A program made the translations under genes and the position numbers. Positions 17,061 through 26,586 of a stretch of 35,049 bases of DNA are shown here, in pieces. The notes beneath the pieces were generated by a model. That model was not told the DNA's origin and did no database searches. It worked only from the letters and a program-made list of their open reading frames with translations. The stretch comes from Lysobacter antibioticus (GTDB taxonomy: Bacteria; Pseudomonadota; Gammaproteobacteria; Xanthomonadales; Xanthomonadaceae): NCBI RefSeq assembly GCF_000731095.1, contig NZ_JMTZ01000079.1, positions 1 through 35,049 on the forward strand, given 5' to 3'. How positions within the stretch are numbered: the first letter of the stretch is position 1; every line of letters starts with the position of its first letter.

Positions 17061-17294
17061 ACGGAATCTAGCCGATGTGAAGGTCGGCCCGGCAAGACGC
17101 TGGATTTGGAATGGCGAGCACTTGCGTTCAGGCGGAAGTGACAGCAATCTACCGCTACTGACCGCTTACGTCGTATTTGGACGTTTTCGGTAAGCAAGGC
17201 TTCTATGTCGGCGCCTGGCGAGGAATCACGGATCCCCCCTGTTCCGTCCTTGTCAGGCGTCGGCGCCCATTCCCCCGGATCCCGGGGAAATACG
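17061..17294. other. Intergenic region, nothing recognised
   Basis: This 234-bp stretch follows the Tyr/Gly lipoprotein gene. Apart from a small hairpin CCCCGG/CCGGGG at 17273-17287, no gene, RNA or site could be supported. Together with the terminator it may be a long 3' untranslated region of the lipoprotein transcript. Confidence 0.5.
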
Positions 17295-17329
17295 AAAGGC
17301 GCGCGTATCCACGCGCGCCTTTTCGTTTT
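17295..17329 (+). terminator. Intrinsic terminator, plus strand
   Basis: A 12-bp perfect stem AAAGGCGCGCGT/ACGCGCGCCTTT with an ATCC loop is followed by TTCGTTTT. It lies 235 nt after the Tyr/Gly lipoprotein stop and probably ends that transcript. Confidence 0.85.
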
Positions 17330-17429
17330 CAATCAATGAGTTGGTCGCCATGCCGGCGAATGCCGCGGCGACGCGTCCGAAGGCGGTCGGCCCTGCCGGT
17401 GCCGATGCAGGGCCCAAACGACGGACAAT

Positions 17430-17464
17430 AAAAAGGGGCCGAATGTCCCCCGACATTCGGCCCC
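17430..17464 (-). terminator. Strong intrinsic terminator, minus strand
   Basis: A 13-bp perfect GC-rich stem with a four-base loop, then TTTTTATT on the minus strand. It marks the 3' end of the candidate small RNA. Confidence 0.85.
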
Positions 17465-17542
17465 CCAGCTTCCCCCGCGAGCGCTTGGCCAGCCCCTGTT
17501 CCAATTCCAGCCGGCGTCGAGCGCCTGCCCCGCAAGGTGCAC
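17430..17542 (-). ncRNA. Candidate small RNA with sigma-54 promoter and intrinsic terminator
   Basis: On the minus strand, a near-consensus sigma-54 promoter is followed about 110 nt later by a textbook terminator, with no open reading frame between. The predicted start is around 17542, 12 nt past the GC element. The terminator is a 13-bp perfect stem GGGGCCGAATGTC/GACATTCGGCCCC (17435-17464) followed by TTTTTATT. No minus-strand gene lies between this terminator and the divergent mnmG gene, so the terminator is otherwise unexplained. The RNA body is GC-rich and lacks the CA-rich repeats of CrcZ-type RNAs. Its identity is unknown. Confidence 0.5.
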
Positions 17543-17553
17543 TAAGTACCCAA

Positions 17554-17568
17554 GCATGAAGTGTGCCA
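17554..17568 (-). promoter_or_regulatory. Sigma-54 (RpoN) promoter candidate
   Basis: On the minus strand the sequence reads TGGCAC-A-CTTC-A-TGCT. Compared with the RpoN consensus TGGCACG-N4-TTGCW, it has the invariant GG and GC exactly 12 bp apart and only two mismatches at less conserved positions. The position fits transcription of the small RNA ending at 17430. Confidence 0.55.
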
Positions 17569-17603
17569 AGCCCGGGTGAAGGCGCTCGGCCCGCCGTCTG
17601 GCC

Positions 17604-17609
17604 TAAAAT
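17604..17609 (+). promoter_or_regulatory. Possible -10 element for mnmG
   Basis: TAAAAT is a good sigma-70 -10 match 54 nt upstream of the mnmG ATG, in GC-rich surroundings. No matching -35 hexamer is evident, so this is tentative. Confidence 0.35.
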
Positions 17610-17662
17610 CTGCGTCCTGAGCGTCGCTTCCGACGACGGTGCGACCGTGGTGTCTTGAACCA

Positions 17663-19552
<1,890 letters not shown>

Positions 19553-19650
19553 AAGCAGGGATTGGGGATTTGCGATTCGCCAGGGCAAAAGCTTGAGTGG
19601 CGAGAGGGTCGCATTCGTCCGCTGCTCGCGAGGTTCTCGCGAGCTCGAGT

Positions 19651-19721
19651 AAATCCCCCGGCGCAGCTAGCGCCGTTGTCCGCCGAACGACGTAGGCGCC
19701 AGCCCTTTTCTGCGAAGGGGG
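19651..19721 (+). repeat. AAATCCCCC/GGGGG hairpin element, interrupted copy
   Basis: It starts AAATCCCCC and ends CCTTTTCTGCGAAGGGGG, like the element at 19889-19920 read in reverse. In between is an extra 40 or so bases that include a small hairpin GGCGC/GCGCC. It is opposite in orientation to the second copy. A nearby double palindrome, CTCGCGAG twice, lies at 19625-19643. Confidence 0.5.
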
Positions 19722-19740
19722 CGATGTGATTCGCTTGGTC

Positions 19741-19836
19741 GGGGACTCGGGGACTCGGGGACTCGGGGACTCGGGGACTCGGGAATCGGGAATCGGGAAT
19801 CGGGAATCGGGAATCGGGAATCGGGAATCGGGAATC
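19741..19836. repeat. Compound microsatellite: GGGGACTC x5 then GGGAATC x8
   Basis: Five perfect copies of GGGGACTC (19741-19780) run straight into eight perfect copies of GGGAATC (19781-19836). The 7-mer differs from the 8-mer by one G and one base, so one array probably arose from the other by slippage. It lies in the 397-bp gene-free spacer 19553-19949. Copy number is likely variable between strains. Confidence 0.95.
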
Positions 19837-19888
19837 GGGGTTCCGGATTCGCGGTGAAGCCTGATATCGGAAGCTCGCTGTTGCCGTT

Positions 19889-19920
19889 CCCCCTTTGAAA
19901 AAGGGGGGTAGGGGGGATTT
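19889..19920 (-). repeat. CCCCCTTT/AAAGGGGG hairpin element
   Basis: An 8-bp perfect stem with a GAA loop (19889-19907) followed by TAGGGGGGATTT. On the minus strand it reads AAATCCCCCC...CCTTTTTCAAAGGGGG, a short element I recall as recurrent in Xanthomonadaceae intergenic DNA (not searched). It could also slow transcription after opgD, whose stop is at 19950. Confidence 0.5.
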
Positions 19921-19949
19921 GCCGTTGCTTCTGCCTTCCGTGCTGCCGC

Positions 19950-21539
19950 TCAATACAGCTTGCGTTCGCTCTTCGCCGGCGGCGACCACTGGTACAACCA
20001 GGTTTCGCTGAGTGCGCCGCTGGCGTCTTTCAAGAACAGGCGCATATCGATCTGTTCGGTCGAATCGCCCTGCGGCACGGCGTCGAACATCACCCGGTAG
20101 CCGCCGATCTCGTGCAGCGGCCGGCACGATACGGTTTCGAGTTTGCCGCGGCCGATCTGCAACACCGGTTCGACGGTCGCATTGCGCTTGGCCAGTTCGG
20201 CCAGTGGGCCACCGGCGAAGTCGACGGCGAAGCGCGAGGAGAAATAATCGCGCTTGAAGCCGATGCGGCCGCCCAGGCCGGTGCGGGTGGCCACGCAGTG
20301 AGCGAGCTTCGGCGTCGCCGGCGGCATCGCGCCCCAGTACAGGCGATAGCCGAACAGCAGTTCCTGCCCGGGCTGCGGCTTGGCGCGCGGGTTCCAGAAC
20401 GCGACGATGTTGTCGAAGGACTCGTCGACGGTCGGGATTTCCACCAACTGCACCGAGCCCGCGCCCCAGCCTTGCTTGGGTTCGACCCACAGGCAGGGAC
20501 GCTTCTCGTAGAACACGCCGTCGTCCTGGTAGTGATCGAAGTTGCGGTCGCGCTGCAGCAGGCCGAAGCCGCGCGGATTTTCGTCGGCGAACATGTTGAA
20601 ACGCAGTTGCGCCGGGTTGCACAGCGGGCGCCAGATCCATTCGCCGCTGCCGGTCCACATCGCCAGGCCGTCGGTGTCGTGGATCTCCGGACGCCAGTCC
20701 CAGTCCATGCGGCGGTCGTTCTCGCCGACCTGGTACATGCTCGTGCACGGGCCGAGGCCCATGCGTTCGATGGTCTTGCGCGGGTACAGCGCGCAATCGA
20801 TGTCCATCAACAGCACGTCGCCGGGAGTGATCGCGAAGCGGTAGGCGCCGGCGATGCTCGGCGAATCGAGCAGCGCATAGACCACCAAGGTGTCCGACTG
20901 CGGGTTCGGGCGTTCCAGCCAGTAGGCGGTGAAATCCGGGAACTCCTCGGCGCGGCCGGTGCCGGTGTCGATGGCCAGGCCGCGCGCCGACTGGCCGTAC
21001 TGGCCTTCGCCGCCGACCGCGCGGAAATAGCTCGCGCCGAGGAAGGCGGCGAAGTCGCGCTCGGGGTCTTTGCGGGTGTTGAGGCGGAAGCCGGCGAAAC
21101 CCAGGTCGGCCGGCAGCGGCTTGCCGTCCAGGCCGCTGCGGGCGCGGTCGAACATCGCCGGGTCGTAGACGATCTCGCGGGCCTGGCCGCCGTCGACTTC
21201 GTACATGCGCACGGCCGATTTGAAAAACAGCCCGAGATGGAAGAACTGCCCCAGGAAACGGGTGTCGTCCTGCGCCCACAGGGCGTGGTCGCGGAGGAAG
21301 CGGATCGACTGGTACTGGTCCCAGTTCATCGCTTCCACCGCCGGCGGCAAGGTGGTGCTGCGCGGTGCGTAGGCGCGTTCGGCGAGCGCGCGGGCCTGGC
21401 CCTTGAGCGCGGCGAAATCGAAGGGCTGGGCCGGGCCGAGCTTGGTCGCGCCGGGCGCGGCCCAGGCGAGCGCCGGCAAGGGCAAACCGAGGGTGGCCAG
21501 GGTGCCGGCCGCGGATTTGAGGAACTGGCGTCGGATCAT
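19950..21539 (-). CDS. opgD: Glucan biosynthesis protein D (periplasmic glucan synthesis)
   Basis: Periplasmic protein of 529 residues of the OpgG/OpgD (MdoG/MdoD) family, which shapes osmoregulated periplasmic glucans. It is called OpgD because the N-terminus MIRRQFLKSAAGTLATLGL is a twin-arginine (Tat) signal, as in E. coli OpgD; OpgG uses a Sec signal. Family blocks include FFHLGLFFKSAVRMYEV, GASYFRAVGGEGQYGQSARGLA and DENPRGFGLLQRDR. The ATG at 21539 was preferred over a TTG 8 codons upstream because it begins at the Tat motif; neither has a clear ribosome site. No opgH or opgG gene is adjacent. It is divergent from the FAD oxidoreductase. Confidence 0.93.
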   Translation of the reverse strand: MIRRQFLKSAAGTLATLGLPLPALAWAAPGATKLGPAQPFDFAALKGQARALAERAYAPRSTTLPPAVEAMNWDQYQSIRFLRDHALWAQDDTRFLGQFFHLGLFFKSAVRMYEVDGGQAREIVYDPAMFDRARSGLDGKPLPADLGFAGFRLNTRKDPERDFAAFLGASYFRAVGGEGQYGQSARGLAIDTGTGRAEEFPDFTAYWLERPNPQSDTLVVYALLDSPSIAGAYRFAITPGDVLLMDIDCALYPRKTIERMGLGPCTSMYQVGENDRRMDWDWRPEIHDTDGLAMWTGSGEWIWRPLCNPAQLRFNMFADENPRGFGLLQRDRNFDHYQDDGVFYEKRPCLWVEPKQGWGAGSVQLVEIPTVDESFDNIVAFWNPRAKPQPGQELLFGYRLYWGAMPPATPKLAHCVATRTGLGGRIGFKRDYFSSRFAVDFAGGPLAELAKRNATVEPVLQIGRGKLETVSCRPLHEIGGYRVMFDAVPQGDSTEQIDMRLFLKDASGALSETWLYQWSPPAKSERKLY

Positions 21540-21768
21540 TGGGGGAAGGCGACGTCGTGGCAACAGGACTGAACATGCTAGCCAATAGCGGCGTGGCGTT
21601 GGTTATGCCGGCGTTGAGGGGCCCCATCGCCATGGAGGCAGGCCAGCCGCCTTTCGGTTGCCTTTCCCGCCCAGGGGCGAGGGGGCGGAGAGGGCAGCAC
21701 CGCCGGCGTCGCCAGGGCTTCCATCGCCCGGCCACGCGCGCCGAAAACCGCCCGCCGCCGAAGCCTCT

Positions 21769-21774
21769 TAGAAT
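21769..21774 (+). promoter_or_regulatory. -10 element placed for a leaderless transcript
   Basis: TAGAAT ends exactly 6 nt before the ATG at 21781, so transcription would begin at or next to the start codon. The gene has no Shine-Dalgarno sequence, which fits a leaderless mRNA. No good -35 hexamer is visible. Confidence 0.45.
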
Positions 21775-21780
21775 ATCGCC

Positions 21781-23457
21781 ATGCTTCGACTCACCGACCT
21801 CCGATTGCCGCTGGACCACCCGGCCAGCGCGCTCACCGACGCCATCCTTGCCCGCCTCGGCATCGCCGCGGACGAACTGACCGCCTACACCATCGCCAAG
21901 CGCAGCTACGACGCGCGCAAGCGCGGCGGCATCGTGCTGATCTATTCGATCGACGTCGACACGCCGCGCGAGGCCGAGATCCTGCAGCGCCTGCAGGCCG
22001 CCGAAACCGCAGCGCTGGCGCAGGATGCGAAGAAGGGCGCGGGCGACGCCGGCAAGGTGCTGCCGACCCCCGACACCGACTACAAGTTCGTCGCCCGTGC
22101 GCCGGACACGCTGCCGCTGCGGCCGATCGTGATCGGCATGGGCCCCTGCGGCCTGTTCGCCGGCCTGATCCTGGCGCAGATGGGCTTCCGCCCGATCATC
22201 CTGGAACGCGGCAAGGCGGTGCGCGAGCGCACCGTCGACACCTTCGGCCTGTGGCGCAAGCGCGTGCTCAATCCCGAGTCGAACGTGCAGTTCGGCGAGG
22301 GCGGCGCCGGCACCTTCTCCGACGGCAAGCTCTACAGCCAGATCAGCGACAAGCTGCATCACGGCCGCAAGGTGTTGACCGAGTTCGTCAAGGCCGGCGC
22401 GCCGGAGGAAATCCTCTACGTCAGCAAGCCGCATATCGGCACTTTCCGCCTGGTCTCGATGGTCGAGAACATGCGCGAGACCATCGAATCGCTCGGCGGC
22501 GAGATCCGCTTCTCGCAGCGCGTCGAAGACGTGTCGATCGAAGACGGGCAGTTGCGCGGCGTGACCCTCGCCGACGGCAGCGAGTTGCGCGCCGACCATG
22601 TCGTGTTCGCGGTCGGCCACAGCGCGCGCGACACCTTCGCGATGCTGCACGAGCGCGGCGTGTTCATGGAGGCCAAGCCGTTCTCGATCGGTTTCCGCAT
22701 CGAGCACCCGCAATCGCTGATCGACCGCGCCCGTTTCGGGCCGCAGGCCGGCCACGAGATTCTCGGCGCGGCCGACTACAAGCTGGTGCATCACTGCCGC
22801 AACGGCCGTTCGGTCTACAGCTTCTGCATGTGCCCCGGCGGCACCGTGGTCGCGGCGGCGAGCGAACCGGGGCGCGTGGTCACCAACGGCATGAGCCAGT
22901 ACTCGCGCAACGAACGCAACGCCAATGCCGCGATCGTGGTCGGCATCACCCCCGAGGACTACAAGGCCTACGACGCCAGCGGCAGTCCGCTCGCCGGCAT
23001 CGCCCTGCAGCGGCACTGGGAGGCGCAGGCCTTCGCCCTGGGCGGCGGCGAATACGAAGCGCCGGGCCAGACGGTCGGCGATTTCCTCGCCGGGCGGCCC
23101 TCGACCGCGCTCGGCGCGGTGCAGCCCTCGTACACGCCCGGCGTGCGCCTGAGCGACCTGAGCGCGTCGTTGCCCGACTACGCGATCGCGGCGATACGCG
23201 AAGCCTTGCCGGCCTTCGACAAGCAGCTCAAGGGCTTCGCCATGCCCGATGCGATGTTGACCGGCGTGGAGACGCGCACGTCGTCGCCGGTGCGCATCAC
23301 GCGCGGCCCGGACGGCCACAGCCTCAACACCCGCGGCCTGTTCCCGGCCGGCGAAGGCGCGGGCTATGCAGGCGGCATCCTGTCGGCGGCGGTGGACGGC
23401 ATCAAGACCGCCGAAGCGGTGGCGATGAGCATCATGGCCGGCCTCGGCCGCGCCTGA
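21781..23457 (+). CDS. FAD-dependent oxidoreductase, COG2509 type
   Basis: A 558-residue flavoprotein probably in the cytoplasm. An N-terminal domain of about 110 residues (YTIAKRSYDARKRG) is followed by the dinucleotide-binding motif VIGMGPCGLFAGL at about 117-129. Further family blocks are VQFGEGGAGTFSDGKLYSQ, FAVGHSARDTF and the C-terminal FAD motif GLFPAGEGAGYAGGI. Members of this family are annotated as uncharacterised FAD-dependent dehydrogenases; the substrate is unknown. The ATG at 21781 is supported by length and by the leaderless promoter. It is divergent from opgD across 241 bp. Confidence 0.9.
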   Translation: MLRLTDLRLPLDHPASALTDAILARLGIAADELTAYTIAKRSYDARKRGGIVLIYSIDVDTPREAEILQRLQAAETAALAQDAKKGAGDAGKVLPTPDTDYKFVARAPDTLPLRPIVIGMGPCGLFAGLILAQMGFRPIILERGKAVRERTVDTFGLWRKRVLNPESNVQFGEGGAGTFSDGKLYSQISDKLHHGRKVLTEFVKAGAPEEILYVSKPHIGTFRLVSMVENMRETIESLGGEIRFSQRVEDVSIEDGQLRGVTLADGSELRADHVVFAVGHSARDTFAMLHERGVFMEAKPFSIGFRIEHPQSLIDRARFGPQAGHEILGAADYKLVHHCRNGRSVYSFCMCPGGTVVAAASEPGRVVTNGMSQYSRNERNANAAIVVGITPEDYKAYDASGSPLAGIALQRHWEAQAFALGGGEYEAPGQTVGDFLAGRPSTALGAVQPSYTPGVRLSDLSASLPDYAIAAIREALPAFDKQLKGFAMPDAMLTGVETRTSSPVRITRGPDGHSLNTRGLFPAGEGAGYAGGILSAAVDGIKTAEAVAMSIMAGLGRA

Positions 23458-23758
23458 GACGCGTGTCTTCCAGCCGCGGGCGAGACGGTGGTTGGTTTGT
23501 ACGGCGATTCCCCAACCATCATCCCCACGAAGGCGAGCTCCAGAGACTTCAGCGCAATGCCTCGGTGAAGCCCTGGGTATTCGGCTCCGCCGAAGTAAAG
23601 CGGAGTCTCCCCAGCCCTATCCCCCGATTGCGCAAGCCATGTGCGCAATCGGTCGACCGCGCCGGGCGGGCCCCGGCCATGCCGAATGGCAGGGGGCAGG
23701 GCGGACGCGATGGGTAGGATGCGGAATCCTGTCCGTGTTCGCGTCGCCGGAGTCTTCC
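23458..23758. other. Intergenic spacer with hairpins
   Basis: This 301-bp spacer lies between the FAD oxidoreductase and the M61 peptidase gene. It contains an 11-bp perfect inverted repeat CCGATTGCGCA-N7-TGCGCAATCGG at 23624-23652 and a weaker CTCCGC-N9-GCGGAG hairpin at 23585-23605. Neither has a T-run, so they are not clear terminators. No gene or promoter was assigned. Confidence 0.5.
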
Positions 23759-25657
23759 ATGGTTCGTCCGATCCACGCCGTCCTGCCCCTGCTGATCGCC
23801 GCGGCCCTGCCGTTCTCCAACGCGGGTGCCCAGACCGCCGCACCGCGCGACCTGCCTTATCCGGGCACCTTGCAGCTCGACGTCGATGCGACCGACCTGG
23901 CGCGGCGCGTGCTGCACGTGCGCCAACGCATTCCGGTGCAGCCGGGCGCGCTGACCTTGCTGTTTCCGCAGTGGATCCAGGGCAACCACTCGCCGACCGG
24001 ACCGATCGACAAGCTCGCCGGTCTGCGCCTGCGCGGCAACGGCCAGACCATCGCCTGGCAGCGCGATCCGCTCGACGTCTATGCCTTCAAGCTGGTCGTG
24101 CCCGAGGGCGTGAGCGAGCTGGAGGCGAGCTTCGACATGCTCACCCCCACCGGCGGCAACCAGGGCCGGGTGGTGATGACCGCCGACATGCTCAACGTGC
24201 AATGGAACCAGGTCGCGCTGTATCCAGCCGGGTATTACGCGCGCGGCATCCAGATCGTGCCGAGCCTGAAACTGCCGGCCGGTTGGCAGGCGGGCACCGC
24301 GCTTGAGCTCGAATCGCGCCAGGGCGACAGCCTGCGTTACCGCTCGGTGCCGTTCGACACCCTGCTCGATTCGCCGGTCTTCGCCGGGCGCCATTTCAAG
24401 CAGATCGATCTCGCTCCCGATGCGAAGACGCCGGTGCGCCTGAACGTGGTCGCCGATGCGGCCAAGTACCTGGAAGCCAAGCCCGAGCAGATCAAGCTGC
24501 ATCGCGAGCTGGTCAGCCAGGCGTTCAAATTGTTCGGCTCGCGTCCGTTCGACCGCTACGATTTCCTGTTCTCGCTGTCGGGCCAGATGAGCGGCATCGG
24601 CCTGGAGCATCACCGCTCCAGCGAGAACGGCCTCGACGTCGACTACTTCACCGGCTGGGACGGCGGCAGCGCCATCAGCCGCGATCTGCTCGCGCACGAA
24701 TTCGCCCACTCCTGGAACGGCAAGTACCGTCGCCCGGGCGGTATCGCCGCGCCCAACTTCAATGTTCCGCTCAGCGACAGCCTGCTTTGGGTCTACGAAG
24801 GCCAGACCCAGTATTGGGGTTACGTGCTGACCGCGCGCTCGGGGCTGTGGAAGCCGGAACTCGCGCGCGAGGCGCTGGCGCAGGTCGCCGCGCGCTACAG
24901 CCACGACCGTCCGGGCCTGGCCTGGCGCGCGTTGCAGGACACGACCTACGACCCGGTCATCGCCCAGCGCCGGCCCAAGTCGTATACCAGCTATCAGCTC
25001 AGCGAGGATTACTACCAGGGCGGGCAGCTGGTGTGGCTGGCGGTCGACGCCAAGCTGCGCGCGCTCAGCGGCGACAAGCGTTCGCTCGACGACTTCGCCC
25101 GCGCCTTCTTCGCCGGCGAGAACGGCGACTACCAGGTCAGGCCCTACGAGTTCGAGGACGTGGTCGCCGCGCTTAACGGCGTCGCCGCGTTCGATTGGGC
25201 CACGTTCCTGCGCGAGCGCGTCGACGGCAATGCGCCGCCGGTCGACGGTCTGGCCGCGAGCGGTTGGAAGCTGGTGTTCACCGACACGCCCGGCGAGTTC
25301 CAGAAACTCGCCGAGGGCGAACGCAAGGCCGTCGATCTCACTTATTCGCTCGGCATGAGCGTGTCGAGCGGAGATTCCTCGGTGGTCAGCGTACGTTGGG
25401 ACGGCCCGGCCTTCGACGCCGGCATCGCCCCGGGCAACAGCGTGCTCGCGGTCAACGGTTATGCGAGCAGCGGCGAGCGGCTCAAGGACGCGGTCACCGC
25501 GGCCAAGGACGGTCAGCACCCGATCGAGTTGCTGATCAAGAACGGCGATGCCATCAAGACCGTGCGCATCGACTACCGCGAAGGCTTGAAGTACCCGAAG
25601 CTGGAACGCATCGACGGCACGCCGGATCGTCTGTCGAAGATCTACGCGCCGAAGTAG
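23759..25657 (+). CDS. M61 family metallopeptidase with PDZ domain
   Basis: Exported peptidase of 632 residues, M61 (glycyl aminopeptidase-like). A signal peptide covers about residues 1-24 (cleavage near NAGA-QTA). An N-terminal beta domain is followed by the zinc site H313-E314-x-x-H317 in HEFAHSWNGK and the third ligand E347 in VYEGQTQYWG. A PDZ domain at about 530-605 (SVVSVRWDGPAFDAGIAPGN) probably guides substrate. The ATG at 23759 has GGAG 6 nt upstream. Likely a periplasmic or secreted aminopeptidase, in keeping with a proteolytic lifestyle; the substrate is unknown. The ABM gene follows 44 nt downstream. Confidence 0.94.
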   Translation: MVRPIHAVLPLLIAAALPFSNAGAQTAAPRDLPYPGTLQLDVDATDLARRVLHVRQRIPVQPGALTLLFPQWIQGNHSPTGPIDKLAGLRLRGNGQTIAWQRDPLDVYAFKLVVPEGVSELEASFDMLTPTGGNQGRVVMTADMLNVQWNQVALYPAGYYARGIQIVPSLKLPAGWQAGTALELESRQGDSLRYRSVPFDTLLDSPVFAGRHFKQIDLAPDAKTPVRLNVVADAAKYLEAKPEQIKLHRELVSQAFKLFGSRPFDRYDFLFSLSGQMSGIGLEHHRSSENGLDVDYFTGWDGGSAISRDLLAHEFAHSWNGKYRRPGGIAAPNFNVPLSDSLLWVYEGQTQYWGYVLTARSGLWKPELAREALAQVAARYSHDRPGLAWRALQDTTYDPVIAQRRPKSYTSYQLSEDYYQGGQLVWLAVDAKLRALSGDKRSLDDFARAFFAGENGDYQVRPYEFEDVVAALNGVAAFDWATFLRERVDGNAPPVDGLAASGWKLVFTDTPGEFQKLAEGERKAVDLTYSLGMSVSSGDSSVVSVRWDGPAFDAGIAPGNSVLAVNGYASSGERLKDAVTAAKDGQHPIELLIKNGDAIKTVRIDYREGLKYPKLERIDGTPDRLSKIYAPK

Positions 25658-25701
25658 GGCGATACTTCGGCATCGTCGACGTTCAGGAGGAGACCCAAAC
25701 C

Positions 25702-26001
25702 ATGTACGGATTGATCGGCAAGATGAAAGCCGTCGCCGGCCAGCGCGATGCCCTGATCGCGATCCTGCTCGACGGCATCGACGCCATGCCCGGCTGCCTC
25801 AGCTATGTCGTCGCGCGCGACCCCAAGGACGCCGACGCGATCTGGATCAGCGAAGTCTGGGACAGCCAGGGCAGCCATCGCGCTTCGTTGGCCTTGCCGT
25901 CGGTGCAAGCCGCTATCGCGAAGGCGAAACCGATCATCGCCAGTTTCGACGAATACCACGAGACCGAGCCGGTCGGCGGCCACGGCCTGGGCGGCTGCTG
26001 A
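25702..26001 (+). CDS. ABM-domain (antibiotic biosynthesis monooxygenase-like) protein
   Basis: A 99-residue single-domain protein with the dimeric alpha/beta-barrel ABM fold: start YGLIGKMKAVAGQRDALI, then GCLSYVVARDPKDADAIWISEVWDS, a good match for this family. Members include quinone- or polyketide-oxidising cofactor-free enzymes and many of unknown role, so no substrate is proposed. AGGAGG at 25685-25690 is a strong ribosome site with 11-nt spacing. The Gly/His-rich C-terminus GGHGLGGC is unusual and might bind a metal. It is probably cotranscribed with the peptidase gene and convergent with the cytochrome b561 gene (18 nt apart). Confidence 0.88.
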   Translation: MYGLIGKMKAVAGQRDALIAILLDGIDAMPGCLSYVVARDPKDADAIWISEVWDSQGSHRASLALPSVQAAIAKAKPIIASFDEYHETEPVGGHGLGGC

Positions 26002-26019
26002 AGCCGGTCAGTCCGTGGC

Positions 26020-26586
26020 CTACGACGGTGGCGGCGTTTCCGCCGCCGCGCGCCGTCGCCACAGCATGCTGCGCAGCACGCCGTCGCGGCGGATCAGGCC
26101 GTGGTACAGCGCCGCCGCGCCGTGCACCAGGATCAAGCCGAACAGCGAATACGCCAGCACCCGATGCAGCCAGCGCAGGCGGGCGAACCAGTCGGCGTCG
26201 AACGGCGCGATCGCCGGCAGGCGCAGGCTGTCGCTCAGCATGACCGGATAACCGCCGGCCGAGAGCATCGCCCAGCCGACCAGCGGCAAGGCCAGCATCA
26301 GCGCGTACAGCAGCCAATGCGAAGTCTGCGCGGCGATGCGTTGCAACGCCGGAAGATCGGCCGGCAACGGCGGCGGCGCGCGCCACAGGCGCAGGATCAA
26401 ACGCAGCGTCGCCAGCACCAGGATCGCCGCGCCGAGCGGCTTGTGCAGCGCCAGCAACCAACTGTGCCGCGCCGAGACGCTGGCGACCATGCCCACGCCG
26501 ACGAACAACATGGTCAGGACCATCGCCGCCATCAGCCAATGCAGCACGCGGGCGGGCCACCAGAACAATTCGGTATCGCGATTCAT
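26020..26586 (-). CDS. Cytochrome b561
   Basis: Inner-membrane diheme b-type cytochrome of 188 residues with four transmembrane helices. Candidate heme-ligand histidines are in VLHWLMA, ALHKPLG, TSHWLLYA and the late LRWLHRVL/LVHGAA region. It resembles the E. coli CybB family. Its ATG overlaps the stop of the catalase-like gene as ATGA, so the two are coupled. The inferred role is to pass electrons from the quinone pool to the periplasmic peroxidase encoded just upstream; catalase-like peroxidase plus b561 pairs are common. Terminator not seen; the convergent ABM gene is 18 nt away. Confidence 0.92.
   Translation of the reverse strand: MNRDTELFWWPARVLHWLMAAMVLTMLFVGVGMVASVSARHSWLLALHKPLGAAILVLATLRLILRLWRAPPPLPADLPALQRIAAQTSHWLLYALMLALPLVGWAMLSAGGYPVMLSDSLRLPAIAPFDADWFARLRWLHRVLAYSLFGLILVHGAAALYHGLIRRDGVLRSMLWRRRAAAETPPPS

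Noticed and set aside
17333-17569. A 78-codon minus-strand frame across the candidate small RNA
   Set aside because: Its start codon lies upstream of the predicted transcription start and it reads through the terminator hairpin; no ribosome site.
19741-19836. Repeat array considered as CRISPR
   Set aside because: Units are 7-8 bp and contiguous with no spacers, so it is a microsatellite.
20112-21572. A 486-codon plus-strand frame opposite opgD
   Set aside because: Antisense shadow of a recognised OpgD family gene.
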